A stretch of 64,000 nt of DNA, taken from positions 44,412-108,411 of the forward strand of contig NCSJ02000137.1 in assembly GCA_002812745.2 (NCBI GenBank), given 5' to 3'. Position numbers and translations under genes: made by a program. The notes under the pieces were generated by a model. It was given only the letters and a program-made list of their open reading frames with translations. It did no database searches and was not told the origin of the DNA. This document shows, in pieces, positions 1 through 13,036 of the stretch. Each line of letters begins with the position of its first letter. Within the stretch, counting starts at the first letter, position 1. The DNA is from Scytalidium lignicola (Eukaryota; Ascomycota; Leotiomycetes).

Positions 1-1
1 T

Positions 2-3000
2 GAACGTGCTTCTAAAGAAGATGATGATACTGTGATGGTAATCACTGATGAGGCTAAATTCCATGAACAAGAAATGATATTTTCCCGGTCTCTTGCTGTA
101 TTGCGAGAGTTTTTGCGAGCATACCAACTGAAGTCAAGATTTGCTTCTCCTAAAAAGTCAAGGTCTCCAATTGTTTCCGGATCCAGTACAGTAGAAGGAG
201 ATCCTTTGACTGTTAAATACCAATCATTTGACGGCAACAAGCATACGGAGGTCAAAAGCTTGACTCTTGGTAAGCTGAATACAGCTGCATCACTGCTTGC
301 CAGCCTTCAACAGGCAACTGGATTCAAGAACTACAAAATTTACTGTGGTGGCAAGGAGTTTGCTCCAGATTCAGTTGATATTTGCAAATCCCTAGAGGAC
401 CTGAATCTTAACGGCCTTGTTCTAGTTCAACGGCGAGATGAAGGAGATGGGTCGGGATTTTTTGCCCCCGGCTCAAAGTCGAGCCTTGAAGAAGAGATCA
501 CAAAGCACTTTGATGAGCTATGGGGCTATCTCAGCATGCATGAGAAAGTTGCTAGAGAAGTAAGTTCTATCTCTCCCCCCCACAATATCAGTTTCAAGTC
601 AATTATTGACCATTATACGCAGATCTATTATTTTCTTGTCCAGTTTCCGTTGTACGGACGATTACTCGACGAATTCGAGTCCCAGTCAACACCATACACG
701 GAGATATTTCCTTTGGGTCAACCATTTAAGTGCCTGTATGCCATATATTCTCTTGGAAACTATGTGACCATGAAGTCTCTGAAGGTAAATAAGTATCAGC
801 CCCTCAGTTTCATTCCCCGCTGACTTGTCCTAGGGTCAATTAGAGGAGGCTGTTCTCAGCAGATCAATTTCATTAATTGTTTCAGCTATTTCGAATCCTG
901 ATATTCTTGGTCAATGTCCTACTCAAGATTTGCGGGACTTCCTTGCAATAAATCTAATCGATCGTTTCTTACAATTTCTGAGAGGTGCGTCTTATTTTAG
1001 CTCCCGTGGCATTACGCGATTATTTGCTAACTCGCTCTTAGAGCCGAACCTTTCTGGTTCTATAGCTTCATCCTTTGGTAAAGATCTCGTGGACCGTCTT
1101 CTCCAGCTGCTTTATACCTCCCGAGCTGCTACAAGCTCACCAAATTCTGTACATTTGACCTGGAGAATCTTCGAAGTTATGCTCGAGGCGTCGGTTCATA
1201 ACCCGTCCTTCTGGATCACTTTCAAGTCCCATTTGACTAGTTCTCCACTTCTACGGAGTTTACTTCTAGAAGATCCTCGGGTAGTAATACGTAAAAGTGT
1301 TTACAAGCAAATAAGCAACAAGTGCAGCTTTAGCCCTAGGTAAGAAATATTTGTTCTATGTCTTCATATTATTAACTCTATTTTAGTCACGCTCAGGTTC
1401 CAACTATGGAATTCATGTCAGCATTCTGGCCATTAATTACTGAACTTATTCCTGAGTCTATGTTCAAGCCGCTCCAGAGTGAAGAAACCTTGGGATTAGG
1501 ACTTAGCCTGCTCAAGAGTCTCCCAGAGACAGGTGGCGAACGTGTGGACCTTGCCAGGTTGGTCGTAGAATGGGGTCGTTTACTAATTAACTACGAATCT
1601 AAAGAAGTATGCTTTCCTTGGACTTGAGCCGGTCCGCGCTAATAAAACCTTAGGTCATTGGTCATCCAGAAGCTGTTGATGGTGCCGCTCATGGACTTGC
1701 GAACCTTTTGTATCAAGCAACTAGTCTCGCACAAGTCTGGCAACAGCCTCTAGACTGCGGGTATGGCCTTTTGATCTTGACCTGATATGCATATTAAACT
1801 GACTTACCTAGAACTTTGGCTATTGGACTTTTTCAAAAGCATCTCTTCCCAGGCTTCAGAGAAGTAGAAGAGGTTGAGAAGGAGATGATTCCGGTTCTAA
1901 ATACTGTGACTAGGCACTTACTCTCAGAGACCATTTACCTTCTTGTTAAGGATGATGAAAGACAATACAGAGCCATTCTGCAACTTTTAGGGAGCCTGGT
2001 TCCATATGAGAACGGCCCAGATAGTATGTTATAGTCTATGTTCGATCGATTACTATTCTAACACCAAACAAAGGCCCGTATTCTTTAGAGCTCACATTCC
2101 AATTCGACCGAAATAAATCGGTGAGATCGCCGACTGGTTATGTTGGCCTTAAAAACCTATCAAACACTTGTTATCTTAATTCACTATTCACGCAACTCTT
2201 CATGAATATTCCATTTCGAGAGTTCATGATGAATGCACGTGTTCAGGATACCTCAAATTTTAAGCTACTTGGGGAAACACAGAAGCTTTTTGGCTTCATG
2301 CAAAATAGCCTTGCTAGATATGTCGATCCCACAAATTTTGCAGCCTCAATTCGAACATATGAGGATACACATATCGATGTTAGTATTCAAATGGATGTAG
2401 ATGAGTTCTACAACCTTCTGTTCGATAGATGGGAGGGCCAGATTATAGCAGCAGATGTGAAAAGACAATTCCGTTCATTCTACGGCGGTCAGCTTGTCCA
2501 GCAGGTCAAATCCAAGGAGTGCTCTCATATATCTGAGCGACTAGAACCGTTCTCTGCTATTCAATGTGATATCAAGGGTAAAAGCAGTCTTCAAGAGAGT
2601 CTCCAAGCTTATGTGGATGGAGAGATTATGGAAGGAGATAACAAATACAAGTGCTCAACCTGCGATCGACATGTAGATGCAGTTAAAAGAGCCTGTTTGA
2701 AAGATGTCCCAGACAATCTAATCTTCCATTTGAAGCGATTCGACTTTAACCTACGAACTCTTCAACGCAGCAAGATCAATGACTACTTTTCTTTTCCCAA
2801 GAAGATAGATATGCTACCATACAAGGTTGAACATCTTATGGACACCCCAGATGACTCTCCAGAAGATATTTTCGAGCTCGTCGGTATTCTAATCCACTCA
2901 GGCACGGCAGAGTCGGGCCACTACTACTCTTTCATTCGAGAAAGGCCTTCAAGCAACGATCAAGAAAGCTGGATAGAATTTAATGATGACAGTGTCACGC

Positions 3001-5119
3001 CTTGGGATCCAGCAAATTTGGAAGGAAGCTGCTTTGGTGGGGCTGATTATCGTGGTCCCGTTGGCCAAGGGAATCTTCAATTTGATAAGAGCTACAGCGC
3101 ATATATGCTTTTCTATCAGCGATCCTCCGTTGTTGCTGCCCAAAAACAAGCTTTAGACGAGTCGCATCAGCCGAGCCCCTTTCGATTACAGTTATCACAT
3201 GCTTTGTCCTCTCATATCGCTGCAGAGAACGAAAACATGATACTAAAATACTGCTTGCATGATCCTTCCCACATACCATTCGTCATTAAGATGTTCAATA
3301 ATATGAAGAACATCAATGAGGGAAAATGCTCGGAGTCTCATATCTTAGAGAAACAGGCTATCACCATAGCACTCAATCACCTAGATCAGGTTGTTGCTCG
3401 GACCAAGGAACTCCCAGACTTCCCTACTTTCATGGTGGCACTAAAACAGATATTTCACAGCTGTGGCGAATGCAGCAGGGACTTCCTTGAATGGTTTTGT
3501 GATTGTCCAGAGGCACTAAGGCATCTCCTTCTTCGGAACCCGGATGCCTTTGTACGCAGCGAGATTGCATCTACTATCCTAGGAGCCTTGATCAAAGTCA
3601 AAAATTTTGTTCCATATGCATATGGGATGAATGAAGATGAAGAGAATGATGACAGCGATCCTCATGTTCTTCTTGACTTAGTTAAGAGTCTCGATAAACT
3701 AATGGACATCTTCCACAGCAGCGTTAGAGCTTGGCCAGAATATTTTGGGGTCCTCTCAAGCATTGCAGATTTAGGAAAACCTGAAGCAGTCTTTCTCTTA
3801 GATATGGGCTTTCTTCGTAAATGTCTTGATATCATATGCGCAGATCCAAGCCTCCCATGCAGTGCCCAGATTACTCGCATGCTTACGATTGTATCAAAGC
3901 GCAACATGACAAGACCGGTATCTTACGACGCTATTATTTCCCTTGTCTTCAAGCTCCTGCGAAGTTGTGATGACACGGTTACCTCATGCACAGACTATGA
4001 CCAAAGAGTTGAGCTTGCTCTTGTAGGAGCGACAATACCTTTTACAGTGACAGAACGTCAGCAGCTTATGCAACACTGGATTAGATCGAACTCGAACATA
4101 TTTGTGGAGAAGTTGCTATATCTCAATCAAAATGATCATGCCACGAGGAAGATCCTTATTACGCTTCTTCACTGGCAAGAGAATATTGACCATCAGATAT
4201 TCAACGCCATCATTCGAGGAATCAAGAGAGATGTAGCTCCCGCATCATTCATCAGAGCAGCACTAATCTATTGCGAAAACTCTGAATCTGAAGATGGATT
4301 AGTGAGAATGGTGGACCATGTTATCAAGGTATGCCGCCAAATCGATAACACTGAAGGAAAAGAGTTCCTGCAATTCTTCAAGGGAGTCTTCGATTTAGAA
4401 TCCAACCATGATGACATTATGACCGAAGAGATCTACAAATATATCCTTGAGCAGATCCCAGAGTGGGCACCTAGTCTTCTCACCTACTATGAAGCTTCTG
4501 TTCGGACTGATACTGAAGACTTTCTCACCAATCTCATCTTTAACTATGGGCCGGGAGTCAAGTCTAGTGACTCGGAAGAAGACGAATTGAAAGCCAAACT
4601 GTCTGTGTCTGTTGCTCAAGCTCTAGGCATAGCTTGTCTGCGGTACTTACATGAAACGTATATTCGAGCTCGACAACAGGCTATCCGAGCCAGTTTGTTT
4701 AGTATCCACAGCATTATTGATGCTTGTGCACCGTTCTATGACATGCATGAAAACGATGAAGAACCCGACGATATCGCTCAAGAATATAAAGACTTGCGAA
4801 CTTGTAAGTTCTCTTGTTCTATTAACATGGCTTGATTTTCTTTTGCCTTGTGCAGTAAATAAACAGTAAGTTGATTATATCATCACAGCGGTTCTCACAA
4901 ACATGAAGAAATGGATGGTGGAAGAGGTAGATGAGGATGTATCAGGTAAATAACACTTTTTGAGTCGCAAGACCATGTCTATATGCTAACGATCCATTTG
5001 ACAAAACAGAATGGGAGGCTTCAGAAGGGGAATACGGCTCCTCCGAGCCGATGGAGAGCATCAACGAGCTCTCTCTCCCAGCAGACTCTGATCTCAACGA
5101 TGTAGAGGTCCAACTCTAA
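2..5119 (+). CDS. Giant ubiquitin-specific protease (USP9X/USP34 class), 3' part; 5' end lies outside the window
   Basis: Deubiquitinase that cleaves ubiquitin from proteins. The frame is open from base 2, so the N terminus is missing; 1,555 residues are visible. Exons: 2-784, 834-984, 1042-1339, 1387-1606, 1654-1760, 1812-2023, 2074-4803, 4889-4945, 5010-5119, which sum to whole codons. A ubiquitin-like stretch lies near visible residues 60-140. The peptidase core starts in the large exon with the Cys box GLKNLSNTCYLN (Cys about 623 of the visible part) and ends with the His box ESGHYYSF (His about 873), then FNDDSVTPWDP. The usual zinc-ribbon cysteines appear as CSH and CSTC. About 600 helical residues follow, as in the very large USPs, and then an acidic tail. 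The exact orthologue among fungal USPs is not resolved. Confidence 0.93.
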
Positions 5120-5889
5120 TGCTTTCGGAGTATATCAGATGATATCACGAATTTCTTTTCTTCTGTGTTCTCAACTTCGACTCCCAATATTTTCAAATTG
5201 TTGTTTACATTTCTGTCTTGTTCTTTTTCACTTAGCCTAGAAAATGGGCAGGAAGATCTCGGCGTACTAGCAGGTTTGTAGATTGGGATGGGGTTGAACA
5301 AGCCAGATAAAAAGGGAATGGAAATGGAATCCCTTTTAGCATTGAGCGGCGCATCGGCGTGAAGAAAATTATTCCGGGGAGTCTTGGCCGTTCTCCCCCC
5401 TCTCTATTTGCCTCTCCCCAAAAATGAAGTTATAGACAGGACCGGCGTAACAGTTAAACTAATAAATGAACGAGGACTTTCTATTACCTATAATAACCGA
5501 AGCCCTCGATCTTCTATTGTGTCATATGACACTAATACTAAAATAATATGTGACCGAACCCTCACCCTAGCACTCTCTACCTTGTTACAATTCTTCGTTA
5601 TAATTTAAATGAAAGGAGGACAAAAGGAGTGTAATAACCCTGATAATTCATCCAATTTCATATCTAAGTTCTGCATCTATTTTCTTTCATTGTCATGCGT
5701 GGACTAATGCTCCGTATTATGTTATGTAAAATTTACCGGGAAAAAAAAAGCCTAACTAATCCCTAGAAGGATCCAGATCGCAGCACTTGCTCTCAAGAAC
5801 CCTGTAATGCATGAAGTGAAAGTCCCGAGACAAATAAATATAAACCGGAAGAAAAAACACTCTCATCGACAATAATGATGACGACAGTT
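5120..5889. other. Convergent intergenic region
   Basis: This is the shared 3' flank of the ubiquitin protease and the minus-strand gene at 5890-7116. It contains an A-rich run near 5740-5750 and short AT-rich stretches. No supported gene was seen. Confidence 0.6.
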
Positions 5890-7116
5890 TTAACAAGTCT
5901 CTACACCCACATTCCGACCTCCAAGCTCACCAACCAAGAACCCCCATTCACCCTTAGTGACAGGACTCAGATCATCGCCTCCATTCGGGGTGATGGGGCC
6001 ACGGATGTGCGGGCCGCGATCTTCCCTCAGGGGTTCCATACCAAATTCTCCCACTCCACCCTCCATTGGTGGGGGAAACTGTGTCTTCATTTTTAGCACT
6101 GGCTTTGACACGGGGGGCCTACGTTCGGTGACAGCACCCATATCGATACCGCTCATACGGTTGGGACCACCGTACGACACCTTGTAGGCCTCGTTCACAT
6201 CTATCAAAGCGGACGGGCTCAGACGGAGATACTCATAGCTTCGCAGCACTGTAGCCTTAGCAGTGGTACATTCCTGCTGAGCTAGAACTAGGCGGCGAAG
6301 TTCATCCACCGCCCGCATTCGGCTGAAGAGCGATGCATGAGCGGCATAGGTTCGAAGTGCGGACTTGAAGACGTAGAGCTGATCCAGGGCAAGGAGTGTA
6401 AGGCCGTCAGCGGCGAAGAGTATCTGATTCTGAGCGAGAGAGTTACAAATCAGGTCGCGTGTGAGGGTAGAGTGAGACTGGATGGTCAGGGAGGCAGTCG
6501 AGAGCCAGTGCGAGCCTACAGCAGGAAATTTCTTTGCCGCTTTGTGGATGGTCCGACTCAGAATCTTGGAGGTTCGAGGTTCGAGGTTCATGGCTGGTAG
6601 AAGGGTGATGTTGCATGAATTTGATCGTGGGTTGGCAGTAGTACTGTTAGTAGCGAAGGAGGAGACGGAGAGCGCGGGTGATGAGCAGCCTGAGGAGGAC
6701 GATGGAGAAGCCGTGCGAGGTGAAGAAGGAATGGACGACCCGACGGCGCGAGAAAAGTACGAGGACAACGGTGAGGATGATTTGGAGGTACTCGTGCTGG
6801 ATATGGAGGAAGTAGGCGAAAGTGGTGTCGATGGTGACCGCATTGGTGACGGTAATGGTGAAGGTGAGTGCAGAGGCGAGGCTGTTGGCGAGGCTGGGAA
6901 TAATGATGGTGGTGATGACGGCGAGGCTGAGACCACATCCGAGGGCAGCACAACGTCCTTACGGACTACAATCATAGTGACATGCACGCTTTTCCGCGCC
7001 AGGCGGGTAGAGATGTAGTTCAGCGCCTCATCGAGAGCTGGTGGCAACACGTGTGCCTGGAGGAGGGAGGCGCCAGCCTCGAGGGGAGCGGAGATGCGTG
7101 TCTTGAGGATGGCCAT
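5890..7116 (-). CDS. Uncharacterised fungal-specific protein, single exon
   Basis: A 408-residue protein if it starts at the Met of MAILKTRISAPLEAG (7116). The frame is open further upstream to 7293, but that part is hydrophobic and low in complexity and looks like leader. It has two conserved-looking blocks. Residues about 1-60 include LPPALDEALNYISTRLARK and a beta-like VHVTMIVVRKD segment. Residues about 160-330 run from a MNLEPRTSKILSRTIHKAA segment through a helical region ending SYEYLRLSP. Between them lies a long Ser/Pro-rich linker, and the tail is Gly/Pro-rich. I do not recognise a named function and see no catalytic motif, signal peptide or clear membrane segment. A 178-codon open frame on the opposite strand (6482-7018) is a compositional shadow. 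Confidence 0.72.
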   Translation of the reverse strand: MAILKTRISAPLEAGASLLQAHVLPPALDEALNYISTRLARKSVHVTMIVVRKDVVLPSDVVSASPSSPPSLFPASPTASPLHSPSPLPSPMRSPSTPLSPTSSISSTSTSKSSSPLSSYFSRAVGSSIPSSPRTASPSSSSGCSSPALSVSSFATNSTTANPRSNSCNITLLPAMNLEPRTSKILSRTIHKAAKKFPAVGSHWLSTASLTIQSHSTLTRDLICNSLAQNQILFAADGLTLLALDQLYVFKSALRTYAAHASLFSRMRAVDELRRLVLAQQECTTAKATVLRSYEYLRLSPSALIDVNEAYKVSYGGPNRMSGIDMGAVTERRPPVSKPVLKMKTQFPPPMEGGVGEFGMEPLREDRGPHIRGPITPNGGDDLSPVTKGEWGFLVGELGGRNVGVETC

Positions 7117-8768
7117 GTTAAAAAATGAGTGACGAGGATTTGAACCCAGGAGAGCGAACAATGAAAGAACGGATGATATGAAGAAAGATATCAAGATGGG
7201 GGGAAATAGAGTGTTGATGATGGCAAGGATATGGAGATCGAAGAGAACAGAAGGGGAGAGGAGAGGAGAGGGTGCTGGTGAAGCCGCACACACAGCTGGA
7301 GAGAGGAGTTGTGACGCTATCCACCGGATTATTATATGCTAGTAGAGCTGACTCTCTTCCCAATCTGGCAGGCACGACCAGCGAGGACAAGAATAGCACC
7401 AAAACACATAAACAAAGGCAGTGTGGAGAACCTGCCTTAGTGGTATGTCCCAAGCACGCTGTCACGGGCTGGAGATGCGGCTGCAGAGGCATTGATGTGC
7501 CTCGATATGCCTAGACGTGCCTGGCAGCTAAGAGAGACCTGTACCCTGCTGCAGTAACTTTATTCCTTCTCCAATCTCCCCCTGGACGTAAATGTGTGAT
7601 ATGTCACGTGCTGTGCCGGTTCGGTCTGCGGAGGCGCATTGATTGCCATTGAAGACGTTGAAAATAGAAACCCCCGCCTACATAGAGACCTAAGCGCCGG
7701 GACACCTCTCTGCTTGCTGATTGGCTAGCAGCACTCGCATGTTCGGGTTGTTGCAGCACATATCATTGGCCAGTGAACGGCTACATCATCAACTTGGGCC
7801 AAAAATAGAGGCGGCAAGGCCCGTGCGGCGTCCCTTTTCCCTTATCACACTGCAGTAGCCCCTTTGCCACGCTCTGCCCATGTTCATGCTTGCATTCAAC
7901 TCTCATGCTCATCCTCATGCTCATGCCTATGCCTATATTTATATTTGTGGCCCTACCGCTCTATAGCAGAAGAATGGCACTTTATTTAGGTACGTAAAAC
8001 TACGAACCTGAAACTCCACGATGAGATCCCGTGGACGAATTTCTCCAAATGCGAGTCAACCAGTGTATATTTTGAGCCTTCGTGTTTCATTTAGGTCCAT
8101 GCCACCTACCAGCCGGCTTTGTCTTTGGCATCCTCAGCCTTGTCACATCCTCTTCTCCCCTCGTCTCCCTTGTTATTTCCCGCTTTCTCCTTCCATAGAC
8201 CAACCTCTTTGGATTGTTTTGTTTCGCCCACTGCATTTCCCTACCTCGCAGCTTGAATGAAGCCTCAACCAATACTGATTGCATCGCTTCGCCTTTGTAG
8301 CCGCCTTGCCATAAATATCCCCTTCGCAAACATCAAGTCAACCCTTCAACTTCTCCCCTCCCACCTCTGGTGTACGCTAGGCATTGATGAGGGACCAAGA
8401 TAGGCAGTCGCGCACACGAAGCCTGATCTATTGCAGGACATCGCTTACTCCTAAATATAACTCGAGCTATTGTTGCTGGAGCTTCATAGGCGACATGCGG
8501 CATAGTGTTTCATCGCAAGGCTAGCTGGATTTCCTTAGTGAAGTGCTATTAGACAGCCGCCGCGAGTACAGCATTGTAGAGTTAGGATTCATATATTCCA
8601 ACTTCTATTACTTTTCATGCACTTTAGAAGCAGATGGCGGTGATGCCAGAGAGGAGTCCTCGCCACTGTAAAAGTCCATCTCTTTAAGTTTTGGTCATCG
8701 CTGACCAGTAGCCATCATCGCACCCTCATCTGTGGGAATCCCTAGTTCTAAAAGATACAGGGTAACGC
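7117..8768. other. 1.65-kb intergenic region with pyrimidine tracts and CTCATG-type repeats
   Basis: It lies between two minus-strand genes, so it should hold the SIN1 3' end and the promoter and leader of the 5890-7116 gene. There is a degenerate CTCATG/CCTATG hexamer run at about 7903-7945 and a C/T-rich tract at about 8147-8195. No convincing gene was seen. Confidence 0.5.
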
Positions 8769-11319
8769 TTAACCGTGGTGATACGGCGAGATCCCTTTCT
8801 TAATCTCAAAGACAATTTCTGCTGCCTCATCTGCACTCTTGGCTTCAAAGTCATACCTCTTTGTCTCAGTAGCCTTGTAGACAACAAGCTGTGATGTTTT
8901 TAGTTACCCTTTACGATCCAACTAACATAAACATATAAATCTAGACACTTACCTTGAAATTTGTGGGATGCCTCCTCTGCACTTTGCATCCAACCACGTT
9001 GCTAAAATGCACCGTCGTTGTCTTCCCCTGTCCCTCAAATACAGTTTTCCCCGTTGACGCAGGCATGATGTGCAAATACTCTCCATCAATCGCTATAATT
9101 CTCTCGTTCATTCCCACAAACCGCATAGGTTGTTTCCGCCAGACCGTGTATTTCCTGTAATTCGCGCTGCCAAGCTCATCTTGCTTCACTGCTTCTTGTG
9201 CAAGGGGATGTGTGCCTCCTGCTTGAGTCTTACGGATCTTGCGTACTGCAGTCGGTTCAGTACCGGCAGGGGGCTTGGGTGAGTGGTTTGCTGAAGGTGA
9301 GCCGGAAAGAGTCAAGGGACCGTCCGTTGCAAAACGTCGGCGATAGAGGTCCAGTTCCGTTATATTACCAATCGACTCCACTGTTCGATCTAGAAGTACG
9401 ACAGTCCCGGTACCCGTCAGCTTGAGAACGTGGCTAGCTTTGTCGAGTTGTCTCTTTTTGCAGACTATGTCGAGCACATCTGCAAGATACGTATCAGTTG
9501 TTACGTCGAGAGTTATCATTTGTCCTGGTGTTGTATCGGCAGCATATATATGGACTCGCAAAAGCTTTTGTCGCCCACCTCTATTTGATTGTTGCATGAC
9601 AGTCGTAGCAGGCATGTCCGCGAATGGCACATTCGGACGCAAATTAGTTATCAAGAGAGGATTAGCTCGCCATTCAGTGAAAGATGTTGTGTTCGTTTGT
9701 GGGGGCGGAGGAGACTTGGTAACTATATCATCATCTGGGCTGCTTTCAACTGCCTCCTGCTTAAACTGAGGAGTGACTTTTTCATTTTCTTTGAATTGTT
9801 CGTCAGAAGCTTCCACCAACGCAAACTCATCATACGGGGTGGAGTTAGATCTTGACCTGGCAGCTCGATTATTAGCTGTAGTAAATGCTACTACTGGCTT
9901 AGTACGATCAAGTGCGGGGAAGTCAAAGTCCACCTCCTCATCTTCCACCATACGTAGAGTCCAGCGGTTGACATTAAGCTTCTCTGCCGGAATTGACGGT
10001 TCAAGCTTCTCTTCTGCATATCTCCAGAGACTTAGACCAATGAGATCGGCCACCGTGACTTGACGGTCATTAGCCTCATTCTCATGAACAGTTCTTCGAA
10101 TGAGTAGTTCGTAGGGTTTTTTGGTCGACTTAGCAAATGGTGCATATATACGTAGGTGCAGAGGGTTCGGGTCGCCTTGCCCAGATAGAGAAGCAAAGCT
10201 TTCAAAAGGCATCGCTGCCTTGGTACGTTTTGCTTTGATTGCCGCAGATAGTAGACTTTTGGGCTGTATCGTGCTAATAGGCCGCGGCGGTGGAAGTGCC
10301 TGAAGAACTGATGGGGCAGGTTTCGACTTTTTAGAAGTTGATCGAGTAAGCGCCTTTGGCATGGTACCAACAACATGTTCCACAGGAGAACCACTCATGG
10401 GTCCATCGACACTGTCTAACATGGATGTCGAATCGAGACTTTCAGCAAAGGCTGAAGACATATCCGATGCGTCAGAATCCTCGTCGTCTTCTTCTTCTTC
10501 TTCCGGAAGAAGATCATTTTTAGTTCTCTTAACCGATATGCTGGGATCTGATGTATGCTTCTGGAGAGACCTAGCCTTGGCTACGTTCCTGTTAGCCTCT
10601 CTTTGTCTTTGGAAGCCCGAGTTATCAAATTCGTTATCTGATGACATCTCGCTACTTGTAACAGTATCTCGCCTAGCACGTTCCTTCACAGTTTCAAGGG
10701 CAGACTGAGACCCTCTCCGGACTTGGCCACTAGGAGTTTTTGATGGTGAATTTCCATTAGATGACTGTCGAAGATTTGAACCGCGAATAGGAGAAGATCC
10801 TGAACGATTTCGAATTGGCATTTTAGAGAATTTGATTTGTTGTGCGGCTCGCTGTTCTCCTTCCTCGTCACTATCATCGCTCAAATCGCTGCTATCCTCC
10901 TCTTCCATCTGCTCCTTTCTTCGTCTTCGTTTTGTAGCAATTCCAGGTCCAACCGTATCCCCTCCCCCACCCGTAACCATGCCCCCTTCTTCAACCTCAT
11001 CATCAAGCGCTATGTGCAGCAGACCAGCTGTCCGGGGTGCTGCTTGGAAGTATTCCGAGGTTATCGCAGTCGGAATAGGTGGTGAATGTGTTCGTTTAAT
11101 AGTAGCAGCATTTGGCCGCCATCCAGCAGCCTTGAAACCGGGACCGTTCAAAAAGGAGTCATTAACAGTGATCAGACGTTCTCCAACGCCATCAGCGATT
11201 GTATTCAAATAGTTTGTTCGTAGTTGGTACGAAACCAGGCTACAAATGCGAGTTAGGAATGCCTGGCATGTGATCGACTAAGCATTAACAACTTACTCCT
11301 CAACTTGAATGACAGACAT
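8769..11319 (-). CDS. sin1: TORC2 subunit SIN1/Avo1 family (stress-activated MAP kinase-interacting protein)
   Basis: An 809-residue scaffold of TOR complex 2 that links the complex to membrane lipid and to AGC kinase substrates. Exons: 11297-11319, 8953-11239, 8769-8888; the 23-nt first exon encodes MSVIQVE. Order of domains: conserved N-terminal helix (DLVSYQLRTNYLNTI), long acidic and Ser-rich disordered region, CRIM domain at about residues 360-460 starting NPLHLRIYAPF, Ras-binding-like ubiquitin fold at about 570-630, and a C-terminal PH domain at about 700-809 (YRKYTVWRKQPMRF, ending EIKKGISPYHHG). It is transcribed head to head with the PRCC-like gene, with 475 bp between starts. Intron boundaries are consensus and the joined frame is uninterrupted. 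Confidence 0.94.
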
Positions 11320-11794
11320 AGCTGATAGGTGAAACTCTGTGAGACCCAGCACTAAATCTACATTTATACACGAGTCAATTGCGCGGTTAAGAAGGCGTTG
11401 AGCATTAAGTGTGGAAGCAGGTTTAACCTGAACTAGAGGTAGCTCAGCCTTGTAGAACTGGCCATAGCCGTAGTATGGTGGCCGAGATCACTCTCAGATG
11501 TGTCCTACAAAACTACCTAGTTGTAGTCTGTAGTTACTGTATGCCCACAAAAGAAACGTAAAATATTACTAGAGTAATTACACTATAATTTACTGTCCAA
11601 CCTTAAATCTACATAATAAATTATTGCAACAACCACACAAAAGTCGAAAATAAAATTTCTAGTATAGATGTTTATTGAAATATCGCCTGAATTTCGAGGC
11701 TCCAATGACCTCACGCATCGAAATCAACAAACACCATTAAACATAACAGCCACCTCAGTATACAACGCAACACTATATCAACAATATCAACAAT
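11320..11794. promoter_or_regulatory. Divergent promoter region between SIN1 and the PRCC-like gene
   Basis: Two genes start outward from this 475-bp stretch. It is AT-rich around 11560-11660. No defined motif was recognised. Confidence 0.45.
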
Positions 11795-13036
11795 ATGGGA
11801 CTGGTAGATTACTCGGATTCAGATACATCAGACGTGGAAGTGTATTCAGCAGCAAAGCCAGCACTAGCGCCAAGTACGACTAAACCAGCCTTTCACAGAG
11901 TAGTTGATCGTTCAAATCCAGGTAAAATCCGGGTATCCCTTCCTCATGCTGCTTTAAAAGAGGCAGTCGAAGCAGACGATGGGCCACCGACAAAACGAGC
12001 AAAACTAGGTGGAGGAGGATTTAGCGGTTTTAATTCATTCCTTCCAGCTCCCAAGCGTTCTGGCGCAGCAGCAGTTTCTACCTCGAGCAATAGGAATGGC
12101 AGCGCAGCGAAGAAAGTTGGACTTGGGATTGGAGTTAGTTTGAAGACTGGGGCTACTCCTGGATTTAGCAGAGAGCCAGAGCCAGATCAAGAAGCCGAAG
12201 ATGTGAACAGAGAAGATATTGATACCGACAAAGAAGGTGCAATCGGTCCTGCAACGATTTCGTCACTGAATCTGCCTCCGCCCAAGACAGCACAAATCCC
12301 CGAACAAAAACCGGCCGAGGAGGTCAAGCTAGTAGGAAAGCCGTTGATGTTCAAACCATTATCTGTGGCGAGGAAACCTGCAAAGAAAAAGAAGTTAGCC
12401 GTGTCATCTGAGGGCAGTCCAGCTACTATATCTGTTTCTATCGCCCCACAAACACCGCAGTTGCCGCAGACACCAGTAGATAAACCAAAGAGACCAAGGG
12501 TGTCTCTATTTTCAATATCTACTAAAGATCCTGCTGCTCCAGCAACTGCATCAAGTAATGACTATCAATCAGTGATCTACAGCAATACCAACGAGCAGGA
12601 GGAGCAGGAAGAAGACGAAGCGCTATTTGGTCAACGCCCTTACGAAGAGACCCCGAATTCGACTGATTACGTCCCTCCTTTTGTGCCCACCCCTCCCGTT
12701 GCCGATTACCAAAGTTTAGACACTATAGCCGGAGATCTAAATCTCAGTGCTGCGGAACGACGGCAACTATTTGGGCGGCATGGTGCTGGAAAAGGCACTG
12801 GGATGTCGGCGACGAAAGTCATAAACTTCAACACGGACCAGGAGTACCTGCATAACGAGGAACTTAGAGCTTCTGGCCAGCAGATCATGCATAATCCTGT
12901 TAGGAGTATTGCACCTGGGAAACATAGTCTTCGGCAACTGGTTAATGCGGCACAGAGTCAACGGGAGGCATTGGAGGAGAGTTTTGCGAAAGGTAAGAGC
13001 AATAGGGCTGAGGCAAGCAGTCGGTATGGGTGGTAG
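11795..13036 (+). CDS. PRCC family protein (mitotic checkpoint / splicing-associated)
   Basis: A 413-residue single-exon gene starting MGLVDYSDSDTSD, the typical acidic start of PRCC homologues. Residues about 60-330 are disordered, with basic patches such as PAKKKKLA that could act as nuclear localisation signals. The C-terminal about 90 residues carry the conserved PRCC block: LNLSAAERRQLFGRHG, INFNTDQEYLHNEELR and the terminal ASSRYGW. In animals PRCC binds MAD2B and associates with pre-mRNA splicing factors; the role in fungi is inferred from that family. Assignment is firm for the family and weaker for the function. Confidence 0.9.
   Translation: MGLVDYSDSDTSDVEVYSAAKPALAPSTTKPAFHRVVDRSNPGKIRVSLPHAALKEAVEADDGPPTKRAKLGGGGFSGFNSFLPAPKRSGAAAVSTSSNRNGSAAKKVGLGIGVSLKTGATPGFSREPEPDQEAEDVNREDIDTDKEGAIGPATISSLNLPPPKTAQIPEQKPAEEVKLVGKPLMFKPLSVARKPAKKKKLAVSSEGSPATISVSIAPQTPQLPQTPVDKPKRPRVSLFSISTKDPAAPATASSNDYQSVIYSNTNEQEEQEEDEALFGQRPYEETPNSTDYVPPFVPTPPVADYQSLDTIAGDLNLSAAERRQLFGRHGAGKGTGMSATKVINFNTDQEYLHNEELRASGQQIMHNPVRSIAPGKHSLRQLVNAAQSQREALEESFAKGKSNRAEASSRYGW

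Noticed and set aside
6482..7018. 178-codon open frame on the plus strand
   Set aside because: It is antisense to a Ser/Pro-rich coding region and has a repetitive acidic composition; a shadow frame.
7120..7160. Possible minus-strand tRNA 3' end (GGTTCAAATCC-like sequence)
   Set aside because: The flanking bases do not form a T-arm stem and no acceptor, D or anticodon arm fits upstream; it lies in the leader of the 5890-7116 gene.
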